64,000 bases of DNA from Thalassotalea hakodatensis (GTDB lineage: Bacteria; Pseudomonadota; Gammaproteobacteria; Enterobacterales; Alteromonadaceae), in assembly GCF_030295995.1 (NCBI RefSeq), contig NZ_AP027365.1, forward strand, positions 2,202,066 to 2,266,065. Reading direction: 5' to 3'. Shown piece by piece: positions 7,911-15,218 of the stretch. The notes below the pieces were generated by a model that searched no databases, had not been told where the DNA came from, and saw nothing but the letters and a program-made list of their open reading frames with translations. Position 1 is the stretch's first letter, and every line of letters begins with the position of its first letter. Made by a program: the position numbers and the translations under genes.

Positions 7911-8885
7911 TTACGCTAATAGCTTTTCACAATTAGCAAGATTGCTTCGCCGTTTTCGGTGTTGGTGTTGGCAGTATTTAGTTAAGCTATCAACATCGCC
8001 TACAGCACCTCTAAAGCAGCGACTAAACTGTTGGCTTAGTGTAACCCAGTTACCGGCACTGATATTCAGGCGAGTCAGTAGTTTAGGTTGGTGCTGTGCT
8101 ATATAGCCTTTTTTATCTTCTCTGATACAACGCCCAGTTAATTCCACAAGCTCAAGGTAATCTGTTAAACAAAACGGTAAGCCTGCAGGGCTACCTTTGC
8201 TCGGATTACCAACAAATGGTGGTAACTTTTCAGGCTGTTTGCCTTGAATAGCCGCCTTGATGCGTAGTTTGATGCTTGTAAAGTCTGAAGTTTCTGGTGT
8301 TTTGGCGATATTAGCTCGAATGGGGTTTAAGTCTACATAAGCCATACAAGCGGCAAGTGCTTTTTCATCAAGTAGTGCTTGAGAGCTAAACCGCCCTTCC
8401 CAAAATCTGCCTTTGCAATTGTCTTCTCGATTGGCTTGTCTGGCAATAGACTCATTTAATAACCGCATCAACCAACTAATGTCCATGAGTCGTTTACGGT
8501 ATTGCTCAGCCGTTTGCCTAACGATATCTATCATGGGAGCTAAAAGCTCTTCACCGCGTAAATACTTTTGTGTAAGTAATGTACCCTTAAACAATTGATG
8601 CCAACGCTTTAGCACCTCATCCATCGACCAACTGTTTGCTGTTTCTTCATCAACAAACAAAACCAAATGTACATGGTTACTCATCACCGCATAAGCACAC
8701 ACATCAATGGCAAATACGTCACTAAGTTGAAACAGTCTATTTTCCACCCATTGTCTTCGGTGCTCATAACTTTTTCTAGTAACGACATCTTTGCCACACA
8801 AAAACGCACGGCGAACACAACGGGAAATACAATGATAATAAGGTGTAGCCGCCAAACATACTTGACGACTTCTGGCGATAGTCAT
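7911..8885 (-). CDS. Y1 (IS200/RAYT-like) transposase
   Basis: 324 residues. The N-terminal Y1 HUH domain carries the metal-binding pair as HVHLVLF, preceded by AVMSN. The candidate nucleophilic Tyr lies in the AYVDLNPIRANI segment near residue 185. The length and layout fit the REP-associated tyrosine transposase-like group common in Alteromonadales rather than the short IS200 enzyme. The N terminus (MTIARSRQVCLAATPYYHCISRC) is typical of that group. It interrupts the cassette array and lies upstream of two 35-base tandem repeats. Confidence 0.85.
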   Translation of the reverse strand: MTIARSRQVCLAATPYYHCISRCVRRAFLCGKDVVTRKSYEHRRQWVENRLFQLSDVFAIDVCAYAVMSNHVHLVLFVDEETANSWSMDEVLKRWHQLFKGTLLTQKYLRGEELLAPMIDIVRQTAEQYRKRLMDISWLMRLLNESIARQANREDNCKGRFWEGRFSSQALLDEKALAACMAYVDLNPIRANIAKTPETSDFTSIKLRIKAAIQGKQPEKLPPFVGNPSKGSPAGLPFCLTDYLELVELTGRCIREDKKGYIAQHQPKLLTRLNISAGNWVTLSQQFSRCFRGAVGDVDSLTKYCQHQHRKRRSNLANCEKLLA

Positions 8886-8942
8886 TTCGCTTCCTTGCGA
8901 TTGATTTACAATGACTCAAAGATTAGACAAACGTTGGAATTA

Positions 8943-9009
8943 TTCAAGTTAAATATGGGTGTCTAGATTATTTTTTGTTCAAGTTAAAAATGGGTGTCTA
9001 GTTTATTTT
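8943..9009 (-). repeat. two tandem 35-base units next to the Y1 transposase
   Basis: TTCAAGTTAAATATGGGTG (from 8943) and TTCAAGTTAAAAATGGGTG (from 8978), each followed by TCTAG and a T-rich run, form two near-identical units at a 35-base period. They lie upstream of the transposase start and end at the truncation point of the IS3 copy. They may be transposon end repeats or a REP-like unit. Confidence 0.65.
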
Positions 9010-9273
9010 CTTTTTAAGCTTTTGAATTGCAGACAGTTCTTTTTGGGTGGGGACTTTACTCATTATTTCATTGCTGCCCTGGTAGCGCTGATGCTTAGAG
9101 AATTTACCTTCTCTGTATTCCTTCCGCCAACGACTGAGCATAAACGGGTGAATATCAAGTGCTAAAGCAACATCCTTTGACATGACATTGTCTTTTAAGC
9201 TTAGTTTGACTACTTTGATTTTGAAACTTACTGGGTAAAACCATGTTTTTCTAGGTTGTGTATATTTGGGCAT
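8998..9273 (-). pseudogene. IS3-family transposase OrfA, truncated copy
   Basis: The frame from ATG 9273 encodes MPKYTQPRKTW and then a helix-turn-helix (VALALDIHPFMLSRWRKEY), as in IS3-family OrfA. It runs to LKKKIN, where homology with the second copy (12,417-12,789) breaks off at about base 9009. OrfB is missing. The N-terminal reading frame is intact here but frameshifted in the other copy. It cannot transpose by itself. Confidence 0.8.
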
Positions 9274-9325
9274 TGTAGCCTCCTCAATATGATGAGGAGG
9301 TGTCCACCAAAACGGGGGAGGTGCA
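9009..9325 (-). mobile_element. truncated IS3-family element (right end only)
   Basis: Bases 9009-9325 are nearly identical to 12,525-12,841 of the full copy, including the terminal GGTGTCCACC...GGGGGAGGTGCA end. The other end is lost at the Y1-associated repeats. The terminal CA (9324-9325) is directly followed by TGTCC and the remaining half of an attC. Confidence 0.85.
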
Positions 9326-9350
9326 TGTCCGTTCTTGAGCGCCTTGTTAG
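9326..9350 (-). other. attC remnant (HTH-membrane protein cassette)
   Basis: TGTCCGTTCTTGAGCGCC and the core TTGTTAGG form the gene-proximal end of the attC of the following cassette. The outer part was removed with the truncated IS3 copy. Confidence 0.7.
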
Positions 9351-9352
9351 GT

Positions 9353-9946
9353 CTATACTTTCACAAAGTTATGCCGTAGTTCTTTATACGCCATGATCAA
9401 TAAGGCTGCACCACCAGCACCAAACATAAACAATAAGAAAGAAGGAGACATTCCATTAACTAACCAATAGATGCACGCAGCAATAAAAAGTGTAATTAAT
9501 GGCGCACCGATAACAATTAACCCTGTTTCAATATACTTTTTGTTCCTGAATGCATAAGCTAAGGCTGGAGCAGAAACCATAAGCCCGATAATGAACCCCA
9601 ATATATTTAAGGTGGCAAATAGATCTGATTGAGGGCTAGGTAGTCGACCCGATTCACTTACCGCCGCAACAGTAATGATTATTAAGCCAATTAATAACGA
9701 ACCAAATAAAAATATAGGTCTCTGGTTTACAGATTCGTTCTCTTCTTCTTGCAAGTCCTTAACATTAACATTGAATGTAGCGGCAAGACTCACAACAGTA
9801 TTAATAGATGCTATACCTTCTGCTTCAACACGCTGAATAGTACGCAAGCTTATGCCCGATGCTGTAGCCAGCTGATCTTGAGGCCAGCCTCTATCTAAAC
9901 GCAAACGACGTATTGTATTAGGTGATATTTTCATTTCATATTCCAT
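9353..9946 (-). CDS. HTH (XRE/Cro-type) protein with membrane domain
   Basis: 197 residues. Residues about 8-62 are a Cro/C1-type helix-turn-helix (NTIRRLRLDRGWPQDQLA, then SLRTIQRVE). A polar linker follows, then four predicted membrane helices (around 76-95, 110-130, 140-160 and 168-185). The ATG at 9946 has an AGGAG ribosome site 6 bases upstream. This is a one-protein membrane-bound regulator layout. It is cassette-encoded and ends at an attC core. The signal and target genes are unknown. Confidence 0.8.
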   Translation of the reverse strand: MEYEMKISPNTIRRLRLDRGWPQDQLATASGISLRTIQRVEAEGIASINTVVSLAATFNVNVKDLQEEENESVNQRPIFLFGSLLIGLIIITVAAVSESGRLPSPQSDLFATLNILGFIIGLMVSAPALAYAFRNKKYIETGLIVIGAPLITLFIAACIYWLVNGMSPSFLLFMFGAGGAALLIMAYKELRHNFVKV

Positions 9947-10046
9947 CGTAGACTCCTGTAGGTTTGTACTACGAGAACCCTACTAAATCCCTTATCCTTT
10001 CCATACGACACTTTACCGCCAACAGCCGCCAATGCGCCGCAAATAG

Positions 10047-10146
10047 ACCTAACGCCCATATTAGCAGGCAAATTGTGCTTGGCTATAATTTGGAACGCAG
10101 TGACAAACGCCAAGCTCCATTTGTCCTGCTGAATTTTTTGTTAGGT
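10047..10146 (-). other. attC site (first ORF-less cassette)
   Basis: Cores ACCTAAC (10047-10053) and GTTAGGT (10140-10146) bound an imperfect palindrome whose arms include GCTTGGCT and GCCAAGC. The stem differs from the attC of the sister cassettes, but the last 20 bases are the same as theirs. Confidence 0.85.
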
Positions 10147-10390
10147 GAATTTACTTGAGCATCAGTTATTTAGCAAGTGGTTCGATTCTCTACTGAGCCT
10201 GATTGTTTAACCCAAAAACTTAAACCTGAACTAAGCAACAAGCAGTGTGTAAAAATAACAGAAACTGCCCTGCCAATGACACCAAACCAAGCCGCAACTT
10301 TTTAAACACCAGAATCACAATAGTTGAGTTGAAAACAAATCAAATTGTTAAACACTAAACCCAACAAACGATAACTAAATGAGTTATTCA

Positions 10391-10494
10391 CCCTAACGCT
10401 TATATTAAACGGCTTAAAATGATTGGTTTGCTTTTTTGCGCCTTGCAAAAAACGAGACAAGCTTTTTAAGTCCGATTTGAATTTTTTGTTAGGT
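10391..10494 (-). other. attC site (second ORF-less cassette)
   Basis: Cores CCCTAAC (10391-10397) and GTTAGGT (10488-10494), 104 bases. The stem arms include AAAACGAGACAAGC and GATTGGTTTGCTTTTTTGCG. It is practically the same as the sites at 10,739 and 15,573. Confidence 0.85.
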
Positions 10495-10738
10495 GAATTT
10501 ACTTGAGCATCTGGTATTTAGCAAGTAGTTCGATTCACTGCTGAACCTGATTATTTAACCCAAGAACTTAAACCTGAACTAAGCAACAGGCAGTGTGTAA
10601 AAATTAAAGAAAACTAGATTGACGATAACTCCAAACTAAGCCGCAACTTTTTAAACACCAGAATCACGGTGTTGGAATAAAAACAAATCAAGTTGTTAAA
10701 CACTAAACCTAATAAACCATAAGTAAATGAGTTATTCA

Positions 10739-10842
10739 TCCTAACGCTTATATTAAACGGCTTAAAGTGGTTGGTTTGCTTTTTTGCTCCTTGCAAAAAA
10801 CGAAACAAGCTTTTTAAGTCCGATTTGAATTTTTTGTTAGGT
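10739..10842 (-). other. attC site (third ORF-less cassette)
   Basis: Cores TCCTAAC (10739-10745) and GTTAGGT (10836-10842), with the same stem as the previous site and a few base changes. Confidence 0.85.
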
Positions 10843-11085
10843 GAATTTACTTGAGCATCTGCTATTTAGCAAGTGGTTCGATTCACTGCTGAACCTGATT
10901 GTTTAACCTAGAAGTTAAACCTGAACCAAGAAACAAGCAGTGTGTAAAACTAAAAGACAGCTACCCTGCCAATGACACCAAACCAAGCCGCTACTTTTTA
11001 AACACCAAAATCACAGTGTTGAAATATAAACAAATCAAGTTGTTAAACACTAAACCTAATAAACCATAAGTAAATGTGTTATTCA

Positions 11086-11187
11086 CCCTAACGCCCAAAT
11101 AAGGGGCTGATTAATAGTTTGCTAAAATGTGAAGCGGAGCGGAACCGAGCAAACTGTTAGCAGTCCCACTTAATTTTCTTGTTAGCT
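11086..11187 (-). other. attC site (small membrane protein cassette)
   Basis: Cores CCCTAAC (11086-11092) and GTTAGCT (11181-11187). The arms TAGTTTGCT and AGCAAACTGTTA pair. The loop side carries GAAGCGGAGCGGAACC. It ends 4 bases before the stop of the next gene. Confidence 0.85.
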
Positions 11188-11191
11188 TGCT

Positions 11192-11473
11192 TTACCACTG
11201 TTCTTCTTTTTTGCGGATAATGCCAACGATACGATTTTGTTTTAAACCTATATAAACTCGATTAATTATCTCAAATAAAGCACCTATAAGAGCAATAACT
11301 ATAATTATATCGAACACACTCACAATAGTATTCGTTGTCTCATTGATATCAAAGGAAAAGAAAAATGTGACTACCCAAATTACAGGTAATATAAGCAACC
11401 AGCTTATGAGACTTGCGATAAATCCATTTATTATTGAAATAATTAAAAGCTTCATTCTTTCCTTAAATGCCAC
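11192..11473 (-). CDS. small membrane protein, 93 aa (cassette)
   Basis: No recognised family. Two strong membrane helices (about residues 10-38 and 50-70) are flanked by basic residues, with a charged C terminus (RKKEEQW). Small two-helix proteins of unknown role are typical of integron cassettes. The stop lies just before an attC. The start is followed upstream by the next attC core (from 11,488), leaving little space for an own promoter. Confidence 0.65.
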   Translation of the reverse strand: MAFKERMKLLIISIINGFIASLISWLLILPVIWVVTFFFSFDINETTNTIVSVFDIIIVIALIGALFEIINRVYIGLKQNRIVGIIRKKEEQW

Positions 11474-11487
11474 TCTAGTCTATAGCT

Positions 11488-11563
11488 AGCTAACGCCTCA
11501 TTAAGAGGCAAAAAATTGTTGGCTAAAATTAGCGACGAAGGAGCAAAAGCCAACTGTTTTTTG
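11488..11563 (-). other. attC site, outer part, split by IS3 insertion
   Basis: The core AGCTAAC (11488-11494), the arm TTGGCTAAAATTAGCGAC and the returning arm AGCCAACTG lie on this side. The rest (TTGTCC...GTTATGT) is at 12842-12867, across the IS. Removing the IS and one copy of the 3-base duplication restores a site of about 99 bases. Confidence 0.85.
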
Positions 11564-11598
11564 TGATCTTCCCCCGCAAAAGTGGACACCTTCCACTT

Positions 11599-12486
11599 TT
11601 ATTTTCCTGCCAATTCAAACTCAACTGGTGGTTGATATCCTAAACTTGAATGCAATCGCTGTCTATTGTAAAAGTAATTTAAATAACCTTTTAGTTTAGA
11701 ATGTAACTTACTCATTGTTTCAAAACGATTTCCTCGAATGATGTCAGCTTTCAATGAGTGAAAAAACGACTCCACTTCCGCATTATCTGTGCAGCATCCA
11801 GGCCGGTTCATACTGGCATTAATATTGTGAATTTTTAAGTAGTGCTGAACATTGTGGGCTCGATATTCGGCACCTCGGTCAGTATGAAATAATACTCTTT
11901 CAGTGGGTTTGCGTTTTTTAATGGCAAGCCGCAATGCTTTTAACGTCAGCTCAGTTGATTTGTTTTTACCAAAGGCCCAGCCAATAACACGACGAGAGTA
12001 TAAATCGATAACGACAGCAAGGTAATGCCAACGTGCACCAACTTTAAGATACGTGATATCACCCGACCATTGCTGGTTTGTCGCTGTCGGCTTGTCTATA
12101 TTTCTACGCTTATTTTGAATTTCCTTATAGAAAAATTTAACCTTAGCTGGTTTGCTATATGTCTTAATTGCTCTAGCTCTCAAGCCACTCTCTTGCATTA
12201 ACCTTGCAACCCGCTTCTTGCTTGTTCTTATACCTGATCTTTTCAACGCATAAAACACACGGGGGCTGCCATACGTCTGATGATTAGCATGAAACACGGC
12301 TTTTATTTGCTGCAATAAATCTGCATCTCTTAACACTTTGGCTGATAAAGGACGATTACGCCAAGCATAAAAACCACTGGGAGAAACGTTGAGCCAATCA
12401 CAAAGGTACTTCACACCTAAGATTTGTCCGAACTTGTGGATGAATCCAAATCGCTCTGATGTACTTCCGCCAGATACCGTTGCCAC
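11599..12486 (-). CDS. IS3-family transposase OrfB (DDE integrase)
   Basis: 295 residues with the rve-type integrase core. The DDE triad is Asp143 (GDITYL), Asp203 (HTDRG) and Glu239 (NAEVESFF). The N-terminal HTH_21-like part (YGSPRVFYALKRSGI) is present. It overlaps the end of OrfA by 70 bases; in this family a programmed -1 frameshift normally makes the OrfAB fusion. The protein looks complete. Because OrfA upstream is damaged, the functional fusion transposase probably cannot be made. Confidence 0.92.
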   Translation of the reverse strand: MATVSGGSTSERFGFIHKFGQILGVKYLCDWLNVSPSGFYAWRNRPLSAKVLRDADLLQQIKAVFHANHQTYGSPRVFYALKRSGIRTSKKRVARLMQESGLRARAIKTYSKPAKVKFFYKEIQNKRRNIDKPTATNQQWSGDITYLKVGARWHYLAVVIDLYSRRVIGWAFGKNKSTELTLKALRLAIKKRKPTERVLFHTDRGAEYRAHNVQHYLKIHNINASMNRPGCCTDNAEVESFFHSLKADIIRGNRFETMSKLHSKLKGYLNYFYNRQRLHSSLGYQPPVEFELAGK

Positions 12487-12789
12487 TTTTTTAGCAAGTC
12501 GTTCTCCAGTTTCAGACGCTCATTTTCCTTTTTAAGCTTTTGAATTGCAGACAGTTCTTTTTGGGTGGGGACTTTACTCATTATTTCATTGCTGCCCTGG
12601 TAGCGCTGATGCTTAGAGAATTTACCTTCTCTGTATTCCTTCCGCCAACGACTGAGCATAAACGGGTGAATATCATGCTAAAGCAACATCCTTTGACATG
12701 ACATTGTCTTTTAAGCTTAGTTTGACTACTTTGATTTTGAAACTTACTGGGTAAAACCATGTTTTTCTAGGTTGTGTATATTTGGGCAT
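12417..12789 (-). pseudogene. IS3-family OrfA, frameshifted
   Basis: The expected ATG is at 12787-12789. Near 12,672 two bases are missing compared with the sister copy (TATCATGC against TATCAAGTGC at about 9154), which breaks the frame. The downstream part (12417-12659) still reads MLSRWRKEY and a leucine-zipper-like helix (LKKENERLKLENDLLKK). Confidence 0.85.
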
Positions 12790-12841
12790 TGTAGCCTCCT
12801 CAATATGATGAGGAGGTGTCCACCAAAACGGGGGAGGTGCA

Positions 12842-12867
12842 TTGTCCTTTTAAATGACTTGTTATGT
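12842..12867 (-). other. attC site, gene-proximal part after IS3
   Basis: TTGTCCTTTTAAATGACTT and the core GTTATGT (12861-12867) complete the attC begun at 11488. Confidence 0.85.
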
Positions 12868-12869
12868 TT

Positions 12870-13241
12870 TTAGGCCAAGGGCGACATGAAGTCACCCCGC
12901 CAAAGATTACATCAGTAACAAAATCAAAAAAGCAGATGCTTTAATGATAGCTGCTACATCTAAAGTAACCTCGATTTTCGAAGTTTTAAATGTGAACATG
13001 ATAGTTCCTAAATTAAACCCCGAGCCGGCTCAGGAAAATTAAACACCTGAGCTTTACGTCACAGGCCAGTGACGCCATAAGAAAGATTGCAGCCTTTCAG
13101 ATGGATTAGGTGACCGACCAAAGTCACCGTCGAAGAGTGGCCCTATTAATGAAACTATTTAGCACCGCCAAATAAGAATAAATTAATAGCTCTTCTCACA
13201 ACCTATCAGAGTACGACTCTGCTAGGTGATGTTCATTAAAA
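12870..13241 (-). ncRNA. candidate structured RNA filling an integron cassette
   Basis: The cassette body has no long ORF but a series of strong stem-loops. These are 13201-13211 with 13217-13227 (11 bp, one mismatch), 13109-13114 with 13123-13128 (GGTGAC/GTCACC), 13081-13085 with 13094-13098 (GAAAG/CTTTC), 13057-13062 with 13069-13074 (CGTCAC/GTGACG) and 13028-13034 with 13046-13052 (GCTCAGG/CCTGAGC). Hairpins are symmetric, so the strand is inferred from the cassette direction and from a ribosome site plus 30-codon ORF that follow on the minus strand. No known riboswitch family was recognised. Confidence 0.45.
12907..12999 (-). CDS. possible 30-aa hydrophobic small protein (cassette)
   Basis: ATG at 12997-12999, preceded by AGGA with 6 bases between it and the start, and stop TAA at 12907. 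The peptide starts MFTFKTSKIEV and ends with a hydrophobic stretch (AAIIKASAFLILLLM). It follows the hairpin array closely. Size and character recall toxins of type I systems, but no family is recognised, and the frame could be chance. The ribosome site supports it. Confidence 0.4.
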   Translation of the reverse strand: MFTFKTSKIEVTLDVAAIIKASAFLILLLM

Positions 13242-13342
13242 ACATAACGCCTCGTTAAGAGGCAAATAATGCTTGGCTATAATTTGGAACGCAGTGAACA
13301 AAGCCAAGCTTTATTTGTCCATGCTTTAACGACTTGTTATGT
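13242..13342 (-). other. attC site (structured RNA / 144-aa boundary)
   Basis: Cores ACATAAC (13242-13248) and GTTATGT (13336-13342). The arms TGCTTGGCT and AGCCAAGCT pair around GAACGCAGTGAAC. The stop of the 144-aa gene lies in the core. Confidence 0.88.
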
Positions 13343-13771
13343 GGCTGGCCACTCTGGCTCATCATTTTCGCCATACAACACGCCAAAATTAATATTTGTT
13401 AGTTTATTGAAGCTGAACTGAAGTTCTAGCCATTCTTTTTCATAAGTTACTGATACGAATGAGCCATAATCATCAATCATTGGTTCTGAATCCAATTCAG
13501 AACTAATAGTGGCTATAACTTCAGTCATAGCTTTACCAATAAGACGATGCCCAAATATTGTCACGTTATTATTGTGAACTTCAATCCACCCAAGGCGATG
13601 ATCGTTTTCGGCTTCAAAGGATAACTCAAGTAAAAGTTCATTAAACTGCAATCGTTTATTTTCTTCATCGGTGAAGAAGATTTTGTCAGGTTTACCCAAC
13701 GAAGCTATTACTTGTTGTTCAGAAAGACCAAAAAGAATTGAGTCCATTCCATAACCTAATGTGATTTCCAA
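13337..13771 (-). CDS. hypothetical protein, 144 aa (cassette)
   Basis: I do not recognise a family with certainty. The protein is acidic and beta-rich, without signal or membrane segment. It starts MEITLGYGMDSILFGLSEQQVIASLGKPD; the SLGKPD part recalls proteins in which a short helix precedes a repeated beta sandwich, sometimes immunity-like. The stop codon TAA overlaps the attC core, and the gene fills its cassette. Confidence 0.65.
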   Translation of the reverse strand: MEITLGYGMDSILFGLSEQQVIASLGKPDKIFFTDEENKRLQFNELLLELSFEAENDHRLGWIEVHNNNVTIFGHRLIGKAMTEVIATISSELDSEPMIDDYGSFVSVTYEKEWLELQFSFNKLTNINFGVLYGENDEPEWPAT

Positions 13772-13791
13772 TGCTTGAATCCTTTAAAGCC

Positions 13792-13892
13792 ACATAACGC
13801 CCGCCTAACAGGCGTAAATAGCTTGGCTAAAATTAGGAACGAAGTGACGTAAGCCAAGCTTTTTACGTCCTTTGTTGAGGCGCTTGTTAGCT
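13792..13892 (-). other. attC site (144-aa / HEPN boundary)
   Basis: Cores ACATAAC (13792-13798) and GTTAGCT (13886-13892). The outer arms CGCCCGCCTAACAGGCG and the inner arms AGCTTGGCT/AGCCAAGCT form a clear stem. Confidence 0.88.
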
Positions 13893-14681
13893 ATCTTTTA
13901 CTCTGTGGTAGCCATGAAAATGATGTGAAACACCACTTTTAGAGTTTTTAGATAAAACATCGTGTCTATCGCGATAGTAAACGTATAGTTCATCTGCTAA
14001 TTCAACGCACGCATGAAGAACTTCTTTGACCTCTTTTACAACAACATCATAAATTTTGTCTCGTGACTTTTCGTAAGTTTTGACCAAATCGTAGCCACTG
14101 ATACTTGAACTGTGTGATTCTGCCCAAGACATATTTTTAAACATTTGGTCATCTTCAGTATATAAATTACAAAAGCCTTTATGAGCTCGTTCATTGCGAT
14201 CTTGGCGAAGTGGAGCCCCTGTTTGATCTATAACTTTTAAGTGCTCCAGTATTTCGGGGTAATTTTCCCTTAGTACTTTGCTCAATTGCTTAATATTTAG
14301 CTTATAGTCAGGCAAATTAATTTCTAATACTTCGTTTACAAAATGAAATGCAATATCCCTCAAACTTGAAAATCGGAATAATGCTAAATCAACGATAGAT
14401 TTTAACCAGTCGTATCTATTTATATTTTGAACTGTAGAAGGCAAAGGAACTTCTTTTGCTCCTAACATCTGAGGAATTACCCGTAAGTCTACAAACTGTT
14501 GTTCTAAAGCATCAAACCTGACATAAGTTAAATGTGCGTATGCCATATGTGGATCTGCTGCTTTGAATTCTTCCCAATTTTTGTACGGGTGGTCATGTAA
14601 GAAGTACATGTTAATAGAGTCATAAAGAACGCCCTTGAATGTTGACTCTTCAAGATCCCACCAAAAGTATTCAGTTTCCAT
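13887..14681 (-). CDS. HEPN-like domain protein, 264 aa (cassette)
   Basis: A mostly helical, soluble protein. Residues 162-167 read RNERAH, the R-N-x3-H form of the Rx4-6H motif that marks catalytic HEPN ribonuclease domains. It lies between long helices (residues 93-150 and 198-243). Proteins of this type (for example Cthe_2314-like HEPN) occur in toxin and defence contexts. The partner antitoxin usually encoded next to HEPN toxins is not seen within this cassette. The stop overlaps the attC core. A HEPN fold is plausible but is inferred from one motif and helix content. Confidence 0.55.
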   Translation of the reverse strand: METEYFWWDLEESTFKGVLYDSINMYFLHDHPYKNWEEFKAADPHMAYAHLTYVRFDALEQQFVDLRVIPQMLGAKEVPLPSTVQNINRYDWLKSIVDLALFRFSSLRDIAFHFVNEVLEINLPDYKLNIKQLSKVLRENYPEILEHLKVIDQTGAPLRQDRNERAHKGFCNLYTEDDQMFKNMSWAESHSSSISGYDLVKTYEKSRDKIYDVVVKEVKEVLHACVELADELYVYYRDRHDVLSKNSKSGVSHHFHGYHRVKDS

Positions 14682-14706
14682 CTTGCTCCCTGATTACACC
14701 GAAGAT

Positions 14707-14824
14707 AGCTAACGCCGCTATCACTGGACAGCGGGCTGTAGTTGTAATTTATGTTAACGGAGCGGCAGCGTAGTGCATAAATTGCAACGAAGGACTGCTG
14801 TTCCGGTGGATAGCCTTGTTATAG
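14707..14824 (-). other. attC site, longer variant (118 bp)
   Basis: Cores AGCTAAC (14707-14713) and GTTATAG (14818-14824). The stem pairs GCCGCTATCACTGGACAGC with a return arm GCTGTTCCGGTGGATAG, and TTGTAATTTATG with CATAAATTGCAA. It differs in sequence from the other sites, which suggests a cassette from another source. Confidence 0.8.
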
Positions 14825-14829
14825 CCAGA

Positions 14830-15108
14830 TTACGATTTAGAATCATGTTGATTGATTATGCTGTCTTTGTCGCTATTGATTACCGAGCTAAGTAGATTAC
14901 CATACACCTTGCTTACTGGATTTATTAGATAAGCGACACACAATCCCATAAGCTCAATGCCGATAATAATGAGCACTAAATCTAACTCCAAACCGCCTAA
15001 GAAGTACGCAAAAAGAACACCGAATGCGATGAATGTGGATATTTCATATCCTCGCTGCAATCTTATTAATGCACGATGTTTCTTAATATCTTCTGCGGAT
15101 AATTCCAT
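14830..15108 (-). CDS. small membrane protein, 92 aa (cassette)
   Basis: No family recognised. Two membrane helices (about residues 23-42 and 43-66) follow an N-terminal charged helix (SAEDIKKHRALIRLQRGYE). The C terminus is polar. The stop lies 5 bases from the attC core. Possibly a small membrane effector or immunity protein, but nothing in the sequence fixes this. Confidence 0.65.
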   Translation of the reverse strand: MELSAEDIKKHRALIRLQRGYEISTFIAFGVLFAYFLGGLELDLVLIIIGIELMGLCVAYLINPVSKVYGNLLSSVINSDKDSIINQHDSKS

Positions 15109-15121
15109 GATCCATCCTTAG

Positions 15122-15214
15122 CTATAACGCCCAAATATGGGGCCGTAGTGTAGGCGCGAAGCGCCGAAACGGAGGTCCCAGCAGCTTTGCTGCGACATGA
15201 TTTGCTTGTTATAT
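15122..15214 (-). other. attC site (93 bp)
   Basis: Cores CTATAAC (15122-15128) and GTTATAT (15208-15214). The internal hairpin GGCGCGAAGCGCC and the GCAGCTTTGCTGC hairpin are strong. Confidence 0.8.
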
Positions 15215-15218
15215 GCTA

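Larger units (their letters stand above)
10147..11085 (-). repeat. three tandem copies of a cassette without a conserved ORF
   Basis: Three nearly identical bodies of about 244 bases (10147-10390, 10495-10738, 10843-11085) are separated by attC sites. A fourth copy is at 15,677-15,920. In minus orientation copies 2 and 3 can encode a short hydrophobic peptide starting next to the core (MNNSFTYGLLGLVFNN...). Copy 1 has a one-base shift, copy 3 has an early TAG and copy 4 differs, so coding is not conserved. The short hydrophobic pattern recalls DUF3265-type cassette ORFs of Vibrio, only weakly. Confidence 0.8.
11564..12841 (-). mobile_element. IS3-family insertion sequence, full length, 1278 bp
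   Basis: The ends form an imperfect 27-base inverted repeat (11564-11590 and 12815-12841) with shared CCCCCG and GTGGACACC blocks. They start TG and end CA as in the IS3 family. A 3-base duplication TTG flanks it (11561-11563 and 12842-12844). It contains OrfB intact and OrfA frameshifted. The insertion point is inside an attC. Confidence 0.9.

Noticed and set aside
9931-10158. Small ORFs on both strands upstream of the HTH-membrane gene
   Set aside because: They overlap an attC and lack ribosome sites or family matches.
10614-10808. 64-aa minus-strand ORF across an attC and ORF-less cassette
   Set aside because: Part of the frame lies within the attC stem, and the other copies are frameshifted or stopped, so coding is not conserved.
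12870-13241. Cobalamin, GEMM or fluoride riboswitch in the hairpin cassette
   Set aside because: None of the conserved boxes that I know for these classes fits in either strand.
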